From contig NZ_JAHVHU010000015.1 of the NCBI RefSeq assembly GCF_019802045.1, forward strand, positions 1 through 64,000: a stretch of DNA of 64,000 bases, read 5' to 3'. Of this stretch, positions 42,699-53,221 are shown one piece after another. Position numbers and translations under genes: made by a program. The notes below the pieces were generated by a model. It had not been told where the DNA came from and did not search any database. It saw only the letters and a program-made list of their open reading frames with translations. Numbering within the stretch: position 1 is the first letter of the stretch; each line of letters starts with the position of its first letter. The DNA is from Membranihabitans marinus (GTDB taxonomy: Bacteria > Bacteroidota > Bacteroidia > Chitinophagales > Saprospiraceae).

Positions 42699-43139
42699 TT
42701 ACTCATTCGCCGGCTCATCATAATTCATCATCCATTGAATGCCATAGGGGTCTACGCACATACCAAAATAGGCTCCCCAGAAAGTGTCTTCCAAAGGCAT
42801 GGTTACTTGGCCGCCTTTAGAAAGGGCGGAGAACAACTGTTCTGTTTCTTTCCGACTGGAAGGGTGTAAAGAAATCGAAAAATTATTCCCTTTTAATAAG
42901 GGGCCCCCGTGGCCGGGCATCGTATCACTTCCCATTAATACAGTTCCATTATCCATTGGGAGTGATACATGCATAATCTTATCTTTGACTTCATCAGGCA
43001 TTGGTGGCATATCGTCCGAAGGTGGCATTTCGCCAAATCGATTAAGATCTTTAAAAGTTCCTCCAAAAACTGACCGATAAAATTCGAAGGCTTTTTCGCA
43101 TTCTCCGTCAAAAGTCAAATAAACATTTGGTGTTGCCAT
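42699..43139 (-). CDS. VOC-family (PhnB-like) protein
   Basis: Starting at the Met at 43139 (MATPNVYLTFDGECEKAFEF) gives 146 aa, the normal length; the longer frame upstream is not homologous. It has the YRSVFGG, MHVSLPMDNGTVLMGSD and NNFSISLHPSSRKETEQLF motifs of PhnB-like glyoxalase/bleomycin-resistance fold proteins. WGAYFGMCVDPYGIQWMMNY closes the domain. These small cytoplasmic proteins rarely have a proven function. It is divergent from the gene at 43294. Confidence 0.9.
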   Translation of the reverse strand: MATPNVYLTFDGECEKAFEFYRSVFGGTFKDLNRFGEMPPSDDMPPMPDEVKDKIMHVSLPMDNGTVLMGSDTMPGHGGPLLKGNNFSISLHPSSRKETEQLFSALSKGGQVTMPLEDTFWGAYFGMCVDPYGIQWMMNYDEPANE

Positions 43140-43293
43140 TTTGTGTTTTTTAAATGAGTGATAAATTGAACGATAATATAGCGCTCTTTTGGAAAATAAC
43201 ACTTGACCTGTGGCAAGAAAAACGAGCGATTGCGCTGTTTTAGGTTTTTTAGATTTTCGACATCTGTTAAATTCGCTGTATATTTAATCCGGA

Positions 43294-44604
43294 ATGCAAA
43301 TAATAAAATCTTCGATGATGATATATCTCTTGTTGACTTTTCTTGCATGTCACCCCATAGGCACCTCCACAGCTCTGAACTATGGTATCAGCGATGGCTT
43401 AGAAATAACTGCCTATGGCAACAGTTGGGTAGTTAGCGATTGGCGACGGAACAAGGAAGTGATTGGCCAGGACGGAATCCAGAACTGGACCCGGCCGGAT
43501 GACGTCATCCGTACATATTTTAAGACTGAACAGACCGGTACGATCCGGTTGGCTCTTAAAACGAAATCCCGTTCATCCACCGCCCGGATCGGAGTCAGAA
43601 TCGGTAATACGTCGTACGAGGTTTGGTTGGATGACCAGAAAGATAAACTGGTCGAAGTAGGTCAATTTCATATTAAAACTCCCGGATACCATTATATAGA
43701 GTTAAAAGGCCTGGAAAAATCGGGGAAAACCTACGGTGATATTGAAGCATTCCTGGTGGATGGACCGGCTACAGAAAACGGACTAACCTATGTCAAAGAT
43801 GATTTTTATTGGGGGCGACGTGGACCATCTGTTCATTTGACTTATCAGGAGCCTGAAAATAAAGATGTCGAGTGGTTTTACAATGAGATCACCGTGCCGG
43901 AAGGAGAGGACGTGATTGGCTCTTATTTTATGGCCAACGGATTTGGGGAAGGTTATTTTGGGATGCAGGTGAATTCATCCGAAGAACGGCGGATACTATT
44001 TTCGGTGTGGAGCCCATATAATACACAGGACCCCACTAAAATTCCGGAAGGATATAAGATTCTGCTTCAGAAAAAGGGCGAAGGCGTTTATACAGGTGAA
44101 TTTGGCAATGAAGGATCTGGTGGTCAGAGTTACTGGCGATACAATTGGTCAGCTGGTCAGACCTACCGGTTTTTACTCCGAGGTGTTCCTGTAGAAAATA
44201 ATTCAACGGACTATACCGCCTGGTTTTTTGCTCCGGAATTGGGTAGATGGAAGTTGATTGCTTCTTTTCGTCGACCGCATACACACACCTGGTTGACTCG
44301 GCCCCACTCTTTTCTGGAGAATTTTTATACTCAGACCGGCTATAAAAGCCGGATGGGGTATTATACCAATCAATGGATTCGGGACAAGCGTGGTCAATGG
44401 CATGAAATGACCAAAGCTCGGTTTACCGCAGATGCTACTGCCCGGAAGGGGAGTCGGTTGGATTATGCCGGCGGTGTGGACGAAGGAAAGTTTTTTATGA
44501 AAAACTGCGGATTTTTCGATGAGACAACGACCATTGATTCCTGGTTTGAGCGACCCGCAACTGGTAAAGTGCCGACCATCGATTTGGTAAATTTACCTGA
44601 GTAA
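43294..44604 (+). CDS. Exported DUF5077/DUF3472-type protein
   Basis: The protein has 436 aa and an N-terminal export segment (MQIIKSSMMIYLLLTFLAC). The first domain (about 30-165) is a beta-sandwich typical of DUF5077, with YGNSWVVSDWRR, RPDDVIRTYFKT and TARIGVRIG. The second (about 175-430) matches my recollection of DUF3472: WGRRGPSVHLTY, EWFYNEITVPEG, GEGYFGMQVNSSEERRILFS and GEFGNEGSGGQSYWRYNW. The family is common in glycan loci of Bacteroidota; the function is unknown to me, perhaps carbohydrate binding. Confidence 0.8.
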   Translation: MQIIKSSMMIYLLLTFLACHPIGTSTALNYGISDGLEITAYGNSWVVSDWRRNKEVIGQDGIQNWTRPDDVIRTYFKTEQTGTIRLALKTKSRSSTARIGVRIGNTSYEVWLDDQKDKLVEVGQFHIKTPGYHYIELKGLEKSGKTYGDIEAFLVDGPATENGLTYVKDDFYWGRRGPSVHLTYQEPENKDVEWFYNEITVPEGEDVIGSYFMANGFGEGYFGMQVNSSEERRILFSVWSPYNTQDPTKIPEGYKILLQKKGEGVYTGEFGNEGSGGQSYWRYNWSAGQTYRFLLRGVPVENNSTDYTAWFFAPELGRWKLIASFRRPHTHTWLTRPHSFLENFYTQTGYKSRMGYYTNQWIRDKRGQWHEMTKARFTADATARKGSRLDYAGGVDEGKFFMKNCGFFDETTTIDSWFERPATGKVPTIDLVNLPE

Positions 44605-44793
44605 TGTTCTGGGTATCATTATCCACTTATTAGTAAATCTATTCCATCGTTTTCTTTCCCATTATGAAATCCGGGAGATTTTTAATACCCTTGCGCCTCT
44701 AAATAAAAGTTTTTTTAAAAAATCGTGATTTGGACTACGTGTTCAACAGATGTTTTGTGTCTATATGTATAGACGATCCAGTGAAATAGTCAA

Positions 44794-45447
44794 GTGAATA
44801 TGGCCATTGAGAAAGAATTTTCGAAAAATACAGCTTCCCTTAAGAAGAGGAGTCTTGCTATAGATAGCGAAGACACTTCGGGCGATCGTTCGGGGCTTGT
44901 GAAGAGCAGAGACAGAGAATATTTCCTGCGGAAGGCGTTCCGGGAGGATCCCTGGGAGGGCTGTACACTCATATTTAAGCATTATTATTCGCCGTTGTGT
45001 AGTCATGCCATACGTTACGTTTATTCGCAAGCTTATGCGGAAGATATTGTTTCAGAAGTTTTTATGGAATTCTGGCAGAAGAAACATTTTGAGAAAATTC
45101 ATACAACATACCGGACTTATTTATTTCAGGCAGTCCGCAACCGTGCGTTGAATTTTGTCAGAAAAGAATTTGGGCGAGAATTGGATCCAATCACGGAGGG
45201 TGAATTACTAGGTAAATCACTATCACCCGAACAAATTATGGTCCACGAAGAATTTTATCAAAAGGTACAAGAAGGCATAGAACAATTACCTCCGAAATGT
45301 AAGAAGGTGTTCTTGATGAGTCGGAATGAAGGCAAACCTATAAAGGAGATTGCGGCTCAGCAAAAAATATCAGTTCGAACTGTCGAGACTCATATTAGTA
45401 AAGCTTTAAAAATGATGCGAGAGGTGCTTGTTCAGACGAATCATTGA
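44794..45447 (+). CDS. ECF sigma factor (cassette 3)
   Basis: This sigma-70 family extracytoplasmic-function factor of the Bacteroidota SusC/SusD type presumably transcribes the downstream SusC/SusD genes when freed. Region 2 is LIFKHYYSPLCSHAIRYVYS with DIVSEVFMEFWQKK, and region 4 is QLPPKCKKVFLMSRNEGKPI and SVRTVETHISKALKMM. About 55 residues precede region 2, longer than usual. The frame may start at GTG 44794 or at ATG 44800. It is followed by FecR after 45 bases. Confidence 0.92.
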   Translation: MNMAIEKEFSKNTASLKKRSLAIDSEDTSGDRSGLVKSRDREYFLRKAFREDPWEGCTLIFKHYYSPLCSHAIRYVYSQAYAEDIVSEVFMEFWQKKHFEKIHTTYRTYLFQAVRNRALNFVRKEFGRELDPITEGELLGKSLSPEQIMVHEEFYQKVQEGIEQLPPKCKKVFLMSRNEGKPIKEIAAQQKISVRTVETHISKALKMMREVLVQTNH

Positions 45448-45492
45448 TGTCTGAGAAAGTGGAAGCAGCCAAGGTGTTAAGTTAAAAGAGTT

Positions 45493-46482
45493 ATGAAACA
45501 TAATCAGATGGAAAGAGCATTATTAATCCGGTATTTTTCCGGAGGGGTGACTCCTTTGGAAAAATCCAGGGTTGAAAACTGGCTGTCTGATGATGTCAAC
45601 TTGGAATATTTTTATGAAGTGCTGGAAGAATGGGAACGGGGAAGTGCTCAGTTTATCCCTGATCAGACAGCGGCATTGGATCGGTTCACTCAGCGAATCA
45701 ATCAACATCCCTCGGAGGGCAAAAAAAAATCCAGTCATGATAACAACAATCGAGGTTTTATACATCGCTGGGGTTTGTGGTTGGCAGTGGCCTCCATACT
45801 TATGTTGCTGATGATAGGAGTCGGATTAAAAGATAGCTTGATGTACGAAACGTATCAGACCGGGTATGGCATGACGCAAAAAGTTCAGCTGGCTGATGGG
45901 AGTGAAGTGGTGTTGAATGCAAACAGTAGTTTGCGCGTATCCCGGTGGATGAATTGGACAGCAACCCGGGAAGCCTGGGTGACTGGCGAAGCTTATTTTT
46001 CAGTAAAAAGAACACCGACGCCCAAGAAATTTATCGTCTATACCGCACAACTAAGTGTTGAGGTGCTTGGAACGAAATTTAATATAAAAGATCGGGATAA
46101 TACAGCCCGGGTGGTGTTGAGAGAAGGGAAAGTGAAGGTGGCATCTCGTAAGGAACAAAAAGAGGTGGCGGTCCTGGCAGAAGAAGGCGACTATGCAGAA
46201 ATGACGGATAGCTCCGAAGTCTTTGTGACCAAAAAGGTTGATCCCGAATTGTATACGACCTGGAAGGAGAAGCAGCTGAAGTTTGTGGATGCGCCACTTC
46301 CGAAAGTATTGAGTGAGATCGGTTCATACTATGGGAATCATATTATCTGTCGGGATTCAGCGACCATGCAAAAACAATTCACCGGAACCCTGCCCAATGA
46401 TGACCTGACTATCATCTTGAAAACACTGGGCAATATTTACAGGACTGAGTTTTTGCCCCAAAAAGCGAAAAGCTTGAAATGA
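45493..46482 (+). CDS. FecR-family anti-sigma factor (cassette 3)
   Basis: This 329-aa inner-membrane regulator holds the sigma factor at 44794 until the SusC STN domain signals. The cytoplasmic part has the helical start MERALLIRYFSGGVTPLEKS. A single membrane span lies at about 93-112 (WGLWLAVASILMLLMIGVGL). The periplasmic FecR beta domain has QKVQLADGSEVVLNANSSLR and VEVLGTKFNIKDRDNTARVV. The last part, WKEKQLKFVDAPLPKVLSEI, is the C-terminal domain shared with STN-like folds. The start is set by its 45-base spacing after the sigma factor. Confidence 0.93.
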   Translation: MKHNQMERALLIRYFSGGVTPLEKSRVENWLSDDVNLEYFYEVLEEWERGSAQFIPDQTAALDRFTQRINQHPSEGKKKSSHDNNNRGFIHRWGLWLAVASILMLLMIGVGLKDSLMYETYQTGYGMTQKVQLADGSEVVLNANSSLRVSRWMNWTATREAWVTGEAYFSVKRTPTPKKFIVYTAQLSVEVLGTKFNIKDRDNTARVVLREGKVKVASRKEQKEVAVLAEEGDYAEMTDSSEVFVTKKVDPELYTTWKEKQLKFVDAPLPKVLSEIGSYYGNHIICRDSATMQKQFTGTLPNDDLTIILKTLGNIYRTEFLPQKAKSLK

Positions 46483-46539
46483 TGAAAACGAAAATATTTA
46501 ATTCGAGTATAAATAATTTGTATTACAGACTATAAATTT

Positions 46540-49500
46540 ATGATTATGATTGTGAGAAAATACCAATTTATCGCATGGTTGTTTTTCTCTCATGTGCTCT
46601 TTGCACAGGGGGATTTAGCTGTGAATATGTACAGCATGCCCCATGTGGTGCAGGAGTCTCCCAAGGGAGATGCGCTTACCAGCGTATTGCAGGATGTGGA
46701 GAAACAATTTGATGTATATTTTAATTATGATCCGGAATTGTTGAAAAACAAAGAGATCAGTTTTGAGTTGAATGAATCAGTGGATTTGGAACATACGTTG
46801 CGTCAGATCCTCAACCCATTGAATCTTCGATTCGAGAAAATAGCAGATAATTACTACACCATTCTTTCCGATTATTCCAGAAAGAAGATTGCTCCGCGAC
46901 AAATCAAAACCGAAAATTTGTCTGTCGAGCGAACCGTGCCTGTGAGGAGATCCCATAAGGTGACCAAAAAACTGACAGCAGGACGTCTTCATTCCCTGAA
47001 CAGGAGTCCAATAAACCCGCTGAAGGAGGTTCAGACGCTCACTGGGCAAGTGGTTGATCAGGATGGAGAACCCTTGATCGGGGTCAATGTTCTAGTTAAG
47101 GGAACCAACCAGGGTACAGCTACGGATTTCTCAGGAAACTTTATCCTCAATAACATTGATGACAATGCTACCTTGTTGGTATCTTATATAGGTTATCAAA
47201 CTATAGAAGTAAAAGTAGACGGTCGGTCTACAATCAAAATCACATTGCTGGAAGATTCCCAGGTGCTCGACGAAGTCGTGGTCGTTGGTTACAACACCGT
47301 GGAACGAAAGCACGTTGCTTCCTCCATTGAGTCGGTGGATATGTCTAAAGTTCAGACCCGCCCTATTCAAAAGTTACAGGAAGGATTTAGTGGGACTGTA
47401 GCCGGTGTGACGATGATGCAGGGGAGTAACCTGCCCGGTAGTGTGCCGGGAGATATTCGGATCCGGGGAATCAGTACGCTTCAGAGTGCATCTCCCTTGG
47501 TTATAGTGGATGGGATGGAACAGTCACTGACGGATATTGACCCAAATCAGGTCAAGAGTATTAGTGTATTGAAAGATGCAGCAGCGGCTTCTATGTATGG
47601 ATCCAGAGGAGCCAATGGTGTAATTATTATAGAGACAGAACGAGGTACTACCGGCGAATTTAAAGTAAATCTACATACCTGGACTGGATTGCAATCACCC
47701 ATTGATTTACCCGATTTTGTTAACTCCCCGGATTATATGAAGCTGAATAATGAAGCGCGGAGTATGCAGGGGCAGACACCTCAGTTTTCTGAAGAAGAAA
47801 TTGCAAAAGCAGAAAGTGGTGAAATTCCTACCGTGGACTGGTTGGATAAAGTCATGGAACGCCAGGCGTATACGCACAATACCTCGGCCAGTATTTCTGG
47901 TGGTGGCGGTGTAGGTACTTTTAATCTGATGCTGGGCTATCTCGAAGGGGGTGGGCTGAACAATCTGGAAGGAACCAATAAATTCAGTGCCCGGTTCAAT
48001 ACAAACATCAATATCGCCGACCGATTGATTTTGTTGGCGGATTTTTATGCACATCAACTTCACGTGGATCGGTTGCACGCCAATAGCGATGGTCACGGAT
48101 TGTACACCAGAGCATGGTGGATGAATCCCACACAGCAACCCTTCTATGAGGATACCGATATCAATAAGCACTATATCCTTCACAACGATGACCAAAATCC
48201 ATTGGCACGTATCCACGAAGGCGGGACAAGAAACTACCTGTATGATCGGAGTACGATCAATCTGCGACCCCGGTATTATATCAATGATAACCTCCACATT
48301 GCAGGTAATGTATCCTATATGATCAATAAGTCCGCTTACAAATACAAGCGACCCACATTCAAGTTCTATGATGGTGACGGCAAACCAGTTACCGTATGGC
48401 AGAACTCTGTGGGCGCATCTCAGCGGGTCAGCGAAAGCCAGATTACCGCCCGGGCATTGATTAATTATGAAAAAGATCTGCGACAGAATAAAGATAAAAT
48501 CTACCTGGTGGGTGGATCAGAGATCATGAATTTTAACTACACGGATTATCGCGAAATATCCAAGTCTTCCTTTTTTGGGAAATTGAATTACTCGTTTGAC
48601 AACAGATATCTGCTTGAGACCACGCTGCGGACCGATGGTAGCAGTAAATTTGCACCTGGACATCAGTGGGGTTTCTTCCCCTCTGCATCACTGGGGTGGA
48701 ACCTGCACAATGAATCGTTTATGGCCGGGTTGAAAGATAAGGGGCTCATCAACAATCTAAAGTTGAGAGCATCGTACGGTAAGATCGGTAATGAAAATGT
48801 TGCCCCGTACTTATGGCAGGAAGTTGTTAATACATGGGGATGGACCATCCGGGTACCCAATCCGGAATTTTCCTGGGAGAAGCAAAAACAAGCGAACCTG
48901 GGAATTAATGTGACCATGCTCGACCGTCGGTTAAACTTCACCGCTGATGTTTACAACAAACATTCATTTGATTTGATTTATTCCAGTTTTCCTGTACCGC
49001 CATTGACGGGTTCGCACAGTCTGGAATCTTCTGTAAATATCGGAGAAGTAGAAAATAAAGGATGGGAAATGTCCGCCAGCTGGTCAGATAAGATCGGTGA
49101 ACTGAACTATACCGTCGGAGGTATGGTTTTTGATAACCGAAATAAAGTGCTAAAAGCTGGATATACGGCAAACGACACGCTGATTTTCAAAGGGAATAGC
49201 GACAAGATCTGGTACAGTGGTATTGCCGTGGATAATTACTACGGTTATGAAAGCAATGGATATTTCCAAAATCAGGCAGAGATTGACGCTACCGAAGCAA
49301 AGTTACCCAATACCTTGCCCGGCGATATCCGATACGTGGATCAAAATGGGGATGGAATCATCAATGACGATGATCGGGTAAATCTGGGAGATCCTTTCCC
49401 GCATTACAATTTCTCTGTGACCTTGGATCTGAACTACAAAAGATGGGACTTTTCCATCCTGGGCCAAGGGGTCGGTGAACGAACCGGCCGACTCAATGGA

Positions 49501-49878
49501 CTGGAAGGTTATCCGGTGCATATGGACGGATCGACCAACAGCCTGGGAACACCAAGACAATACTATATGGACAATCGGTGGACCCCGGATAATCCGGACA
49601 GTCGGTTCCCGCGGGTATGGACAGGTTCTACTCCCAACGCAATCCTGAGTGATGTTTGGTTGAGTGACGGTGCTTTTTTCCGGATCAAAACCATTCAGCT
49701 GGGGTATACATTCCCACAAATTGGAAGCGGTGTGAGCAATTTGCGACTTTACTTTAACGCACAGGATGCTTTCACATTCACCAATTGGGAAGGACTCGAG
49801 CCAGAGCGCAACGGTGGAAGTGGAAAATATCCTCGAATGGCCACCTTTAGTTTTGGTGCCAAAGCGACATTGTTTTAA
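46540..49878 (+). CDS. SusC-like TonB-dependent receptor with STN domain (pair 3)
   Basis: The protein has 1112 aa. It has a signal segment (YQFIAWLFFSHVLFAQ), an STN domain (about 40-110: LTSVLQDVEKQFDVYFNYDP) that should touch the FecR above, and a regulatory-like beta-sandwich (TLTGQVVDQDGEPLIGVNVL). The plug starts VLDEVVVVGYNTVERKHVAS and has VIVDGMEQSL and the SMYGSRGANGVIII plug end. The barrel ends FSFGAKATLF. It follows FecR by 57 bases and precedes its SusD by 12 bases, forming a complete four-gene cassette. Confidence 0.95.
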   Translation: MIMIVRKYQFIAWLFFSHVLFAQGDLAVNMYSMPHVVQESPKGDALTSVLQDVEKQFDVYFNYDPELLKNKEISFELNESVDLEHTLRQILNPLNLRFEKIADNYYTILSDYSRKKIAPRQIKTENLSVERTVPVRRSHKVTKKLTAGRLHSLNRSPINPLKEVQTLTGQVVDQDGEPLIGVNVLVKGTNQGTATDFSGNFILNNIDDNATLLVSYIGYQTIEVKVDGRSTIKITLLEDSQVLDEVVVVGYNTVERKHVASSIESVDMSKVQTRPIQKLQEGFSGTVAGVTMMQGSNLPGSVPGDIRIRGISTLQSASPLVIVDGMEQSLTDIDPNQVKSISVLKDAAAASMYGSRGANGVIIIETERGTTGEFKVNLHTWTGLQSPIDLPDFVNSPDYMKLNNEARSMQGQTPQFSEEEIAKAESGEIPTVDWLDKVMERQAYTHNTSASISGGGGVGTFNLMLGYLEGGGLNNLEGTNKFSARFNTNINIADRLILLADFYAHQLHVDRLHANSDGHGLYTRAWWMNPTQQPFYEDTDINKHYILHNDDQNPLARIHEGGTRNYLYDRSTINLRPRYYINDNLHIAGNVSYMINKSAYKYKRPTFKFYDGDGKPVTVWQNSVGASQRVSESQITARALINYEKDLRQNKDKIYLVGGSEIMNFNYTDYREISKSSFFGKLNYSFDNRYLLETTLRTDGSSKFAPGHQWGFFPSASLGWNLHNESFMAGLKDKGLINNLKLRASYGKIGNENVAPYLWQEVVNTWGWTIRVPNPEFSWEKQKQANLGINVTMLDRRLNFTADVYNKHSFDLIYSSFPVPPLTGSHSLESSVNIGEVENKGWEMSASWSDKIGELNYTVGGMVFDNRNKVLKAGYTANDTLIFKGNSDKIWYSGIAVDNYYGYESNGYFQNQAEIDATEAKLPNTLPGDIRYVDQNGDGIINDDDRVNLGDPFPHYNFSVTLDLNYKRWDFSILGQGVGERTGRLNGLEGYPVHMDGSTNSLGTPRQYYMDNRWTPDNPDSRFPRVWTGSTPNAILSDVWLSDGAFFRIKTIQLGYTFPQIGSGVSNLRLYFNAQDAFTFTNWEGLEPERNGGSGKYPRMATFSFGAKATLF

Positions 49879-49890
49879 TCAATCATAAAA

Positions 49891-51498
49891 ATGACAAATA
49901 TGAAACGTATATTATATATCACCCTATCCATCCTGTTGTTGACCGGCTGTGAAGATTTCCTCAATAAGACGGATCCAACAGCGACTTCCTTCGTGGAGTT
50001 TTTCAATGACGAAGATGATTTGCGTCGGGTTACTTACAGTAGTTATTACGATGTTTTTACACATCACAGTAATCGAAGGTTTCTGTTTTATATGAAAGAT
50101 GCCCGATCGGACAACGCCTATTCGCGTATCTCGGGAGACCATCATCAATCGATCGCCAACGGCAACTTGAAAAGTAGTAACCGTGCCGGAGAGTACTACT
50201 ACACTATTTCGATGAAGCATATTGGCCGACTGAATACCTATATTGATAACATCAATGAGCCTTATGTGGAGGACGAATCCGTCCGGACCCGATATGAAAA
50301 TATACTGAAAGGGCTCCGTATCTGGCATTATTTCAGATTGACAAGTCGGTTTGGGGATGTACCTTTCCGTCTTTCACCGGCTACTCTGGATGAAGCCAGA
50401 GTGCCGGCTACGCCCAAAGAGGAAATCCTGGATACCATCTTTCCACTAGCGGTGGATATCGCCGAAAGGTTGCCTAAAGAAGAATACACGACGAATAAGT
50501 ACATGTTCAACGAGTATTCACTTAAGGCTTTGACGATGCGTTATGCTTTGTACAATGAACGATATGATCTGGCTATACAGTTGGCACAGGAGATTATGGA
50601 TAGTGGAAACTATGAGTTGTATCCGGTGTACGGTGATTTGTTCAATTACAAAGCTTCATCAAGCAATGATGAATTTATTTTGCATCTGGACCGAGAAAGT
50701 CACTCTGGAAGCAGCAGTCATTCTTTTCAATTCTTGGGCCCCCACTATCGGACCGGTAATGGGAAGTCCTACGTTGTTCCTTTGAAATCGTTGGTGGATT
50801 CGTATTGGACTTTGCAAGGTGATCCGATCGATGAAAGCGAACTGCATTCAGAGGAAGAATATATGCTTAATCCGCATCTAAACAGAGATCCGCGGTATCA
50901 TGCATCAATTATGGGGCATGGCGATATATTCTACGGGGACACCATTGATATTTACAATGACAACAGCCCGATGTTTCACAATGTAGAGCGGGGCAGCAGA
51001 TCTGGCTACTGGTTCAAAAAATTCGTTGATGAAGCGGATGCATTCCGAAGCAGTGGCAACATGGAGTATGGTTTGCTGCGTTATGCAGAGGTGCTTTTGA
51101 CTTATGCTGAGGCTAAGATAATGAAGAATGAGATCGATGATTCGGTCAAGGAAGCTATCAATATGATTCGGGAGCGAGCAGGTCTGGATATGGATTATGC
51201 TGATGTGACTTTACCCAAATATGATGCATACTCTCAGAACGACTGGATTGAATTGATCCGAAATGAAAGACGGATAGAATTAGCTGGTGAAGGGATCCGT
51301 TATGATGATATTATTCGATGGCGAATTGCTGAGGATGTTCTCAATCAACCAGCTTTGGGGCACACCCGGAAAATTAACGGCGAATTGGTTTCTTTGAAAA
51401 TTGAAGACCGAAGCTTTGAACCGTATCAATACTTGTGGCCATTCCATGAATCTACGCTCAAAGTTAATCCGAAGCTGAAGCAAAATCCGGGCTACTAA
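49891..51498 (+). CDS. SusD/RagB-family surface lipoprotein (pair 3)
   Basis: The protein has 535 aa. A second Met three codons in (49900, MKRILYITLSILLLTGC) gives a tidy signal peptide and lipobox. The SusD body has LKGLRIWHYFRLTSRFGDVPF, RYAEVLLTYAEAKIMKNEID and the RagB C-terminal signature RNERRIELAGEGIRYDDIIRW. It ends YLWPFHESTLKVNPKLKQNPGY. It closes the sigma-FecR-SusC-SusD cassette and is followed by a terminator at 51624. Confidence 0.94.
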   Translation: MTNMKRILYITLSILLLTGCEDFLNKTDPTATSFVEFFNDEDDLRRVTYSSYYDVFTHHSNRRFLFYMKDARSDNAYSRISGDHHQSIANGNLKSSNRAGEYYYTISMKHIGRLNTYIDNINEPYVEDESVRTRYENILKGLRIWHYFRLTSRFGDVPFRLSPATLDEARVPATPKEEILDTIFPLAVDIAERLPKEEYTTNKYMFNEYSLKALTMRYALYNERYDLAIQLAQEIMDSGNYELYPVYGDLFNYKASSSNDEFILHLDRESHSGSSSHSFQFLGPHYRTGNGKSYVVPLKSLVDSYWTLQGDPIDESELHSEEEYMLNPHLNRDPRYHASIMGHGDIFYGDTIDIYNDNSPMFHNVERGSRSGYWFKKFVDEADAFRSSGNMEYGLLRYAEVLLTYAEAKIMKNEIDDSVKEAINMIRERAGLDMDYADVTLPKYDAYSQNDWIELIRNERRIELAGEGIRYDDIIRWRIAEDVLNQPALGHTRKINGELVSLKIEDRSFEPYQYLWPFHESTLKVNPKLKQNPGY

Positions 51499-51623
51499 TT
51501 CAATGGAACCTTGAGAGCTAAAAGTTGAACAGAAACAGTCAAAATTGAAATGACTTAACTGGTCAGAAAATAGCCTTGAAATGGGCTACTAGTTAAAGCT
51601 TACAGCCTACAACCTACAAAAAA

Positions 51624-51651
51624 GGAGCCATCATTATGGCTCCTTTTTTTT
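51624..51651 (+). terminator. Rho-independent terminator after cassette 3
   Basis: GGAGCCAT (51624-51631), loop CATT, ATGGCTCC (51636-51643) and then eight T (51644-51651). An A-run precedes the stem, so it may work in both directions. It ends the transcript of the SusD at 49891-51498. Confidence 0.9.
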
Positions 51652-51781
51652 AATGGGTCACGAATCTGTCGGAAGGATGAGCCGCTCAGAATTAACACCA
51701 TCAGATTGGATAATTTTCTTAAATCTTTTACATCTTTTCCATATATTGAGAGTTCGTTTGAAATTCTAACTACATACTTGT

Positions 51782-53077
51782 ATGACTTATATAAAGAACA
51801 GACGTCAATTTATGAAGACGACCGGGCTAAGCTTAGCCGGATTGCCCTATATCACCTGCAATTTAATAAAATCGCCACCGAGCGATAAAATTCGGGTAGC
51901 ACACGTTGGTGTGAATGGAATGGGAAGCAGCCATATTCGCTGGTTCGCGGGTTTTGAAGATACCCAAACGGTAGCGCTCTGTGATGTGGACGACCACCAT
52001 TTGGCCAAAGCTAAAAATCTTTTGTCGTCCTTACAGACTGGCGGTCAAGTGGATGGCTACGGAGATTATAGACGGATCATGGATCGAAAAGATATCGATG
52101 TCGTGACCTGTGCCACACCCGATCATTGGCATGCACTGGTCGCCATTCATGCTTTTGAATCAGGAAAGGATGTTTATGGAGAAAAACCACTTAGCTATTC
52201 CGTCAAAGAAGGGCAAGCCATGCTGGCTGCAAAACAAAAACACAACCGAATTTTTCAGTTGGGTACGCAGATTCACGCCGGAGACAACTATCACCGGGTT
52301 GCTGAATTGGTTCAGTCGGGCATATTGGGCGATATTCATACCGTGCGGCTGTGGAAGACGGGTGGAACATCAGGTCTGAGGTATCCAGAATTTCAGGATC
52401 CACCGGAACATCTGGATTGGAATATGTGGTTGGGGCCTGCTCCTTATTCAGAGTACACCCCCGTGCGCTGCCACAAAACCTATCGAAGCTTTTTCGATTA
52501 TTCCGGCGGCGTATTTGCGGACTTCTGGTGTCACATAGCTGATATCATGTACATGTCGATACATCCTACAGGATTATCCAGTATCGATGCACGGGGCGAA
52601 GTTCCTACGGACGGCATTGCTGATACCCCAAAATGGATTGACGTGGATTATAAATTTGAAGGATTGGATGTGCACTGGACGACTACTCCACCTGATGTCC
52701 CCGGAGCCAAGGACATGGGTATTGGGGCCCACTTTGAGGGAACAAAGGGCAGCCTGACCTGTGATTATAATACCCGAAAGATCCGAATTGGGAATGACGT
52801 CATGGATGATGTAAATGAAGTTCCTAAATCAATAGCGCGTTCTCCGGGACATCAACGCAATTTTCTGGATTCTGTGAAATCCAGAAATGAACCGGAAAGT
52901 CACCTGGCTTATGCCCGGGAGATGACCTTGCCTATGCATTTGGGTCTCATCTCATTCCGTTTGAAGCGAAAGATAAATTGGGATGCCCGATCCGAACAGA
53001 TTGTCGGTGATGCTGAGGCTAATGCGATGCTGTTCCGGCCATATCGTTCGCCCTGGGAATTACCAAATAATGGATGA
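51782..53077 (+). CDS. Gfo/Idh/MocA-family oxidoreductase with Tat-like signal (A)
   Basis: The protein has 431 aa and starts MTYIKNRRQFMKTTGLSLAG, a twin-arginine-type signal, so it is probably exported folded with its NAD(P). The Rossmann fold begins IRVAHVGVNGMGSSHIRWF, with VALCDVDD after it, and the family motif CATPDHWHALVAIHAFESGK leads to YGEKPLS with the conserved Lys. The C-terminal alpha/beta domain includes GGVFADFWCHIADIMYM with a candidate catalytic His. Members oxidise or reduce sugars, and some (GH109) use NAD to cleave N-acetylgalactosaminides. I cannot separate these possibilities here. Confidence 0.9.
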   Translation: MTYIKNRRQFMKTTGLSLAGLPYITCNLIKSPPSDKIRVAHVGVNGMGSSHIRWFAGFEDTQTVALCDVDDHHLAKAKNLLSSLQTGGQVDGYGDYRRIMDRKDIDVVTCATPDHWHALVAIHAFESGKDVYGEKPLSYSVKEGQAMLAAKQKHNRIFQLGTQIHAGDNYHRVAELVQSGILGDIHTVRLWKTGGTSGLRYPEFQDPPEHLDWNMWLGPAPYSEYTPVRCHKTYRSFFDYSGGVFADFWCHIADIMYMSIHPTGLSSIDARGEVPTDGIADTPKWIDVDYKFEGLDVHWTTTPPDVPGAKDMGIGAHFEGTKGSLTCDYNTRKIRIGNDVMDDVNEVPKSIARSPGHQRNFLDSVKSRNEPESHLAYAREMTLPMHLGLISFRLKRKINWDARSEQIVGDAEANAMLFRPYRSPWELPNNG

Positions 53078-53221
53078 TTTGTCCGTCAAGAATAAAAGTG
53101 GTACCGGGATGATCAGCACCATAGAATCCATTAGTCATTTTTCATTGCATGATTACTGATAGGGAAGATTAATAAAACGGATTCGAATTTAAAATCTTCT
53201 AATTTCGAACCATGTTTATCT

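Noticed and set aside
51706-51888. 60-codon ORF before oxidoreductase A
   Set aside because: It overlaps the start of the oxidoreductase in another frame and has no conserved pattern.
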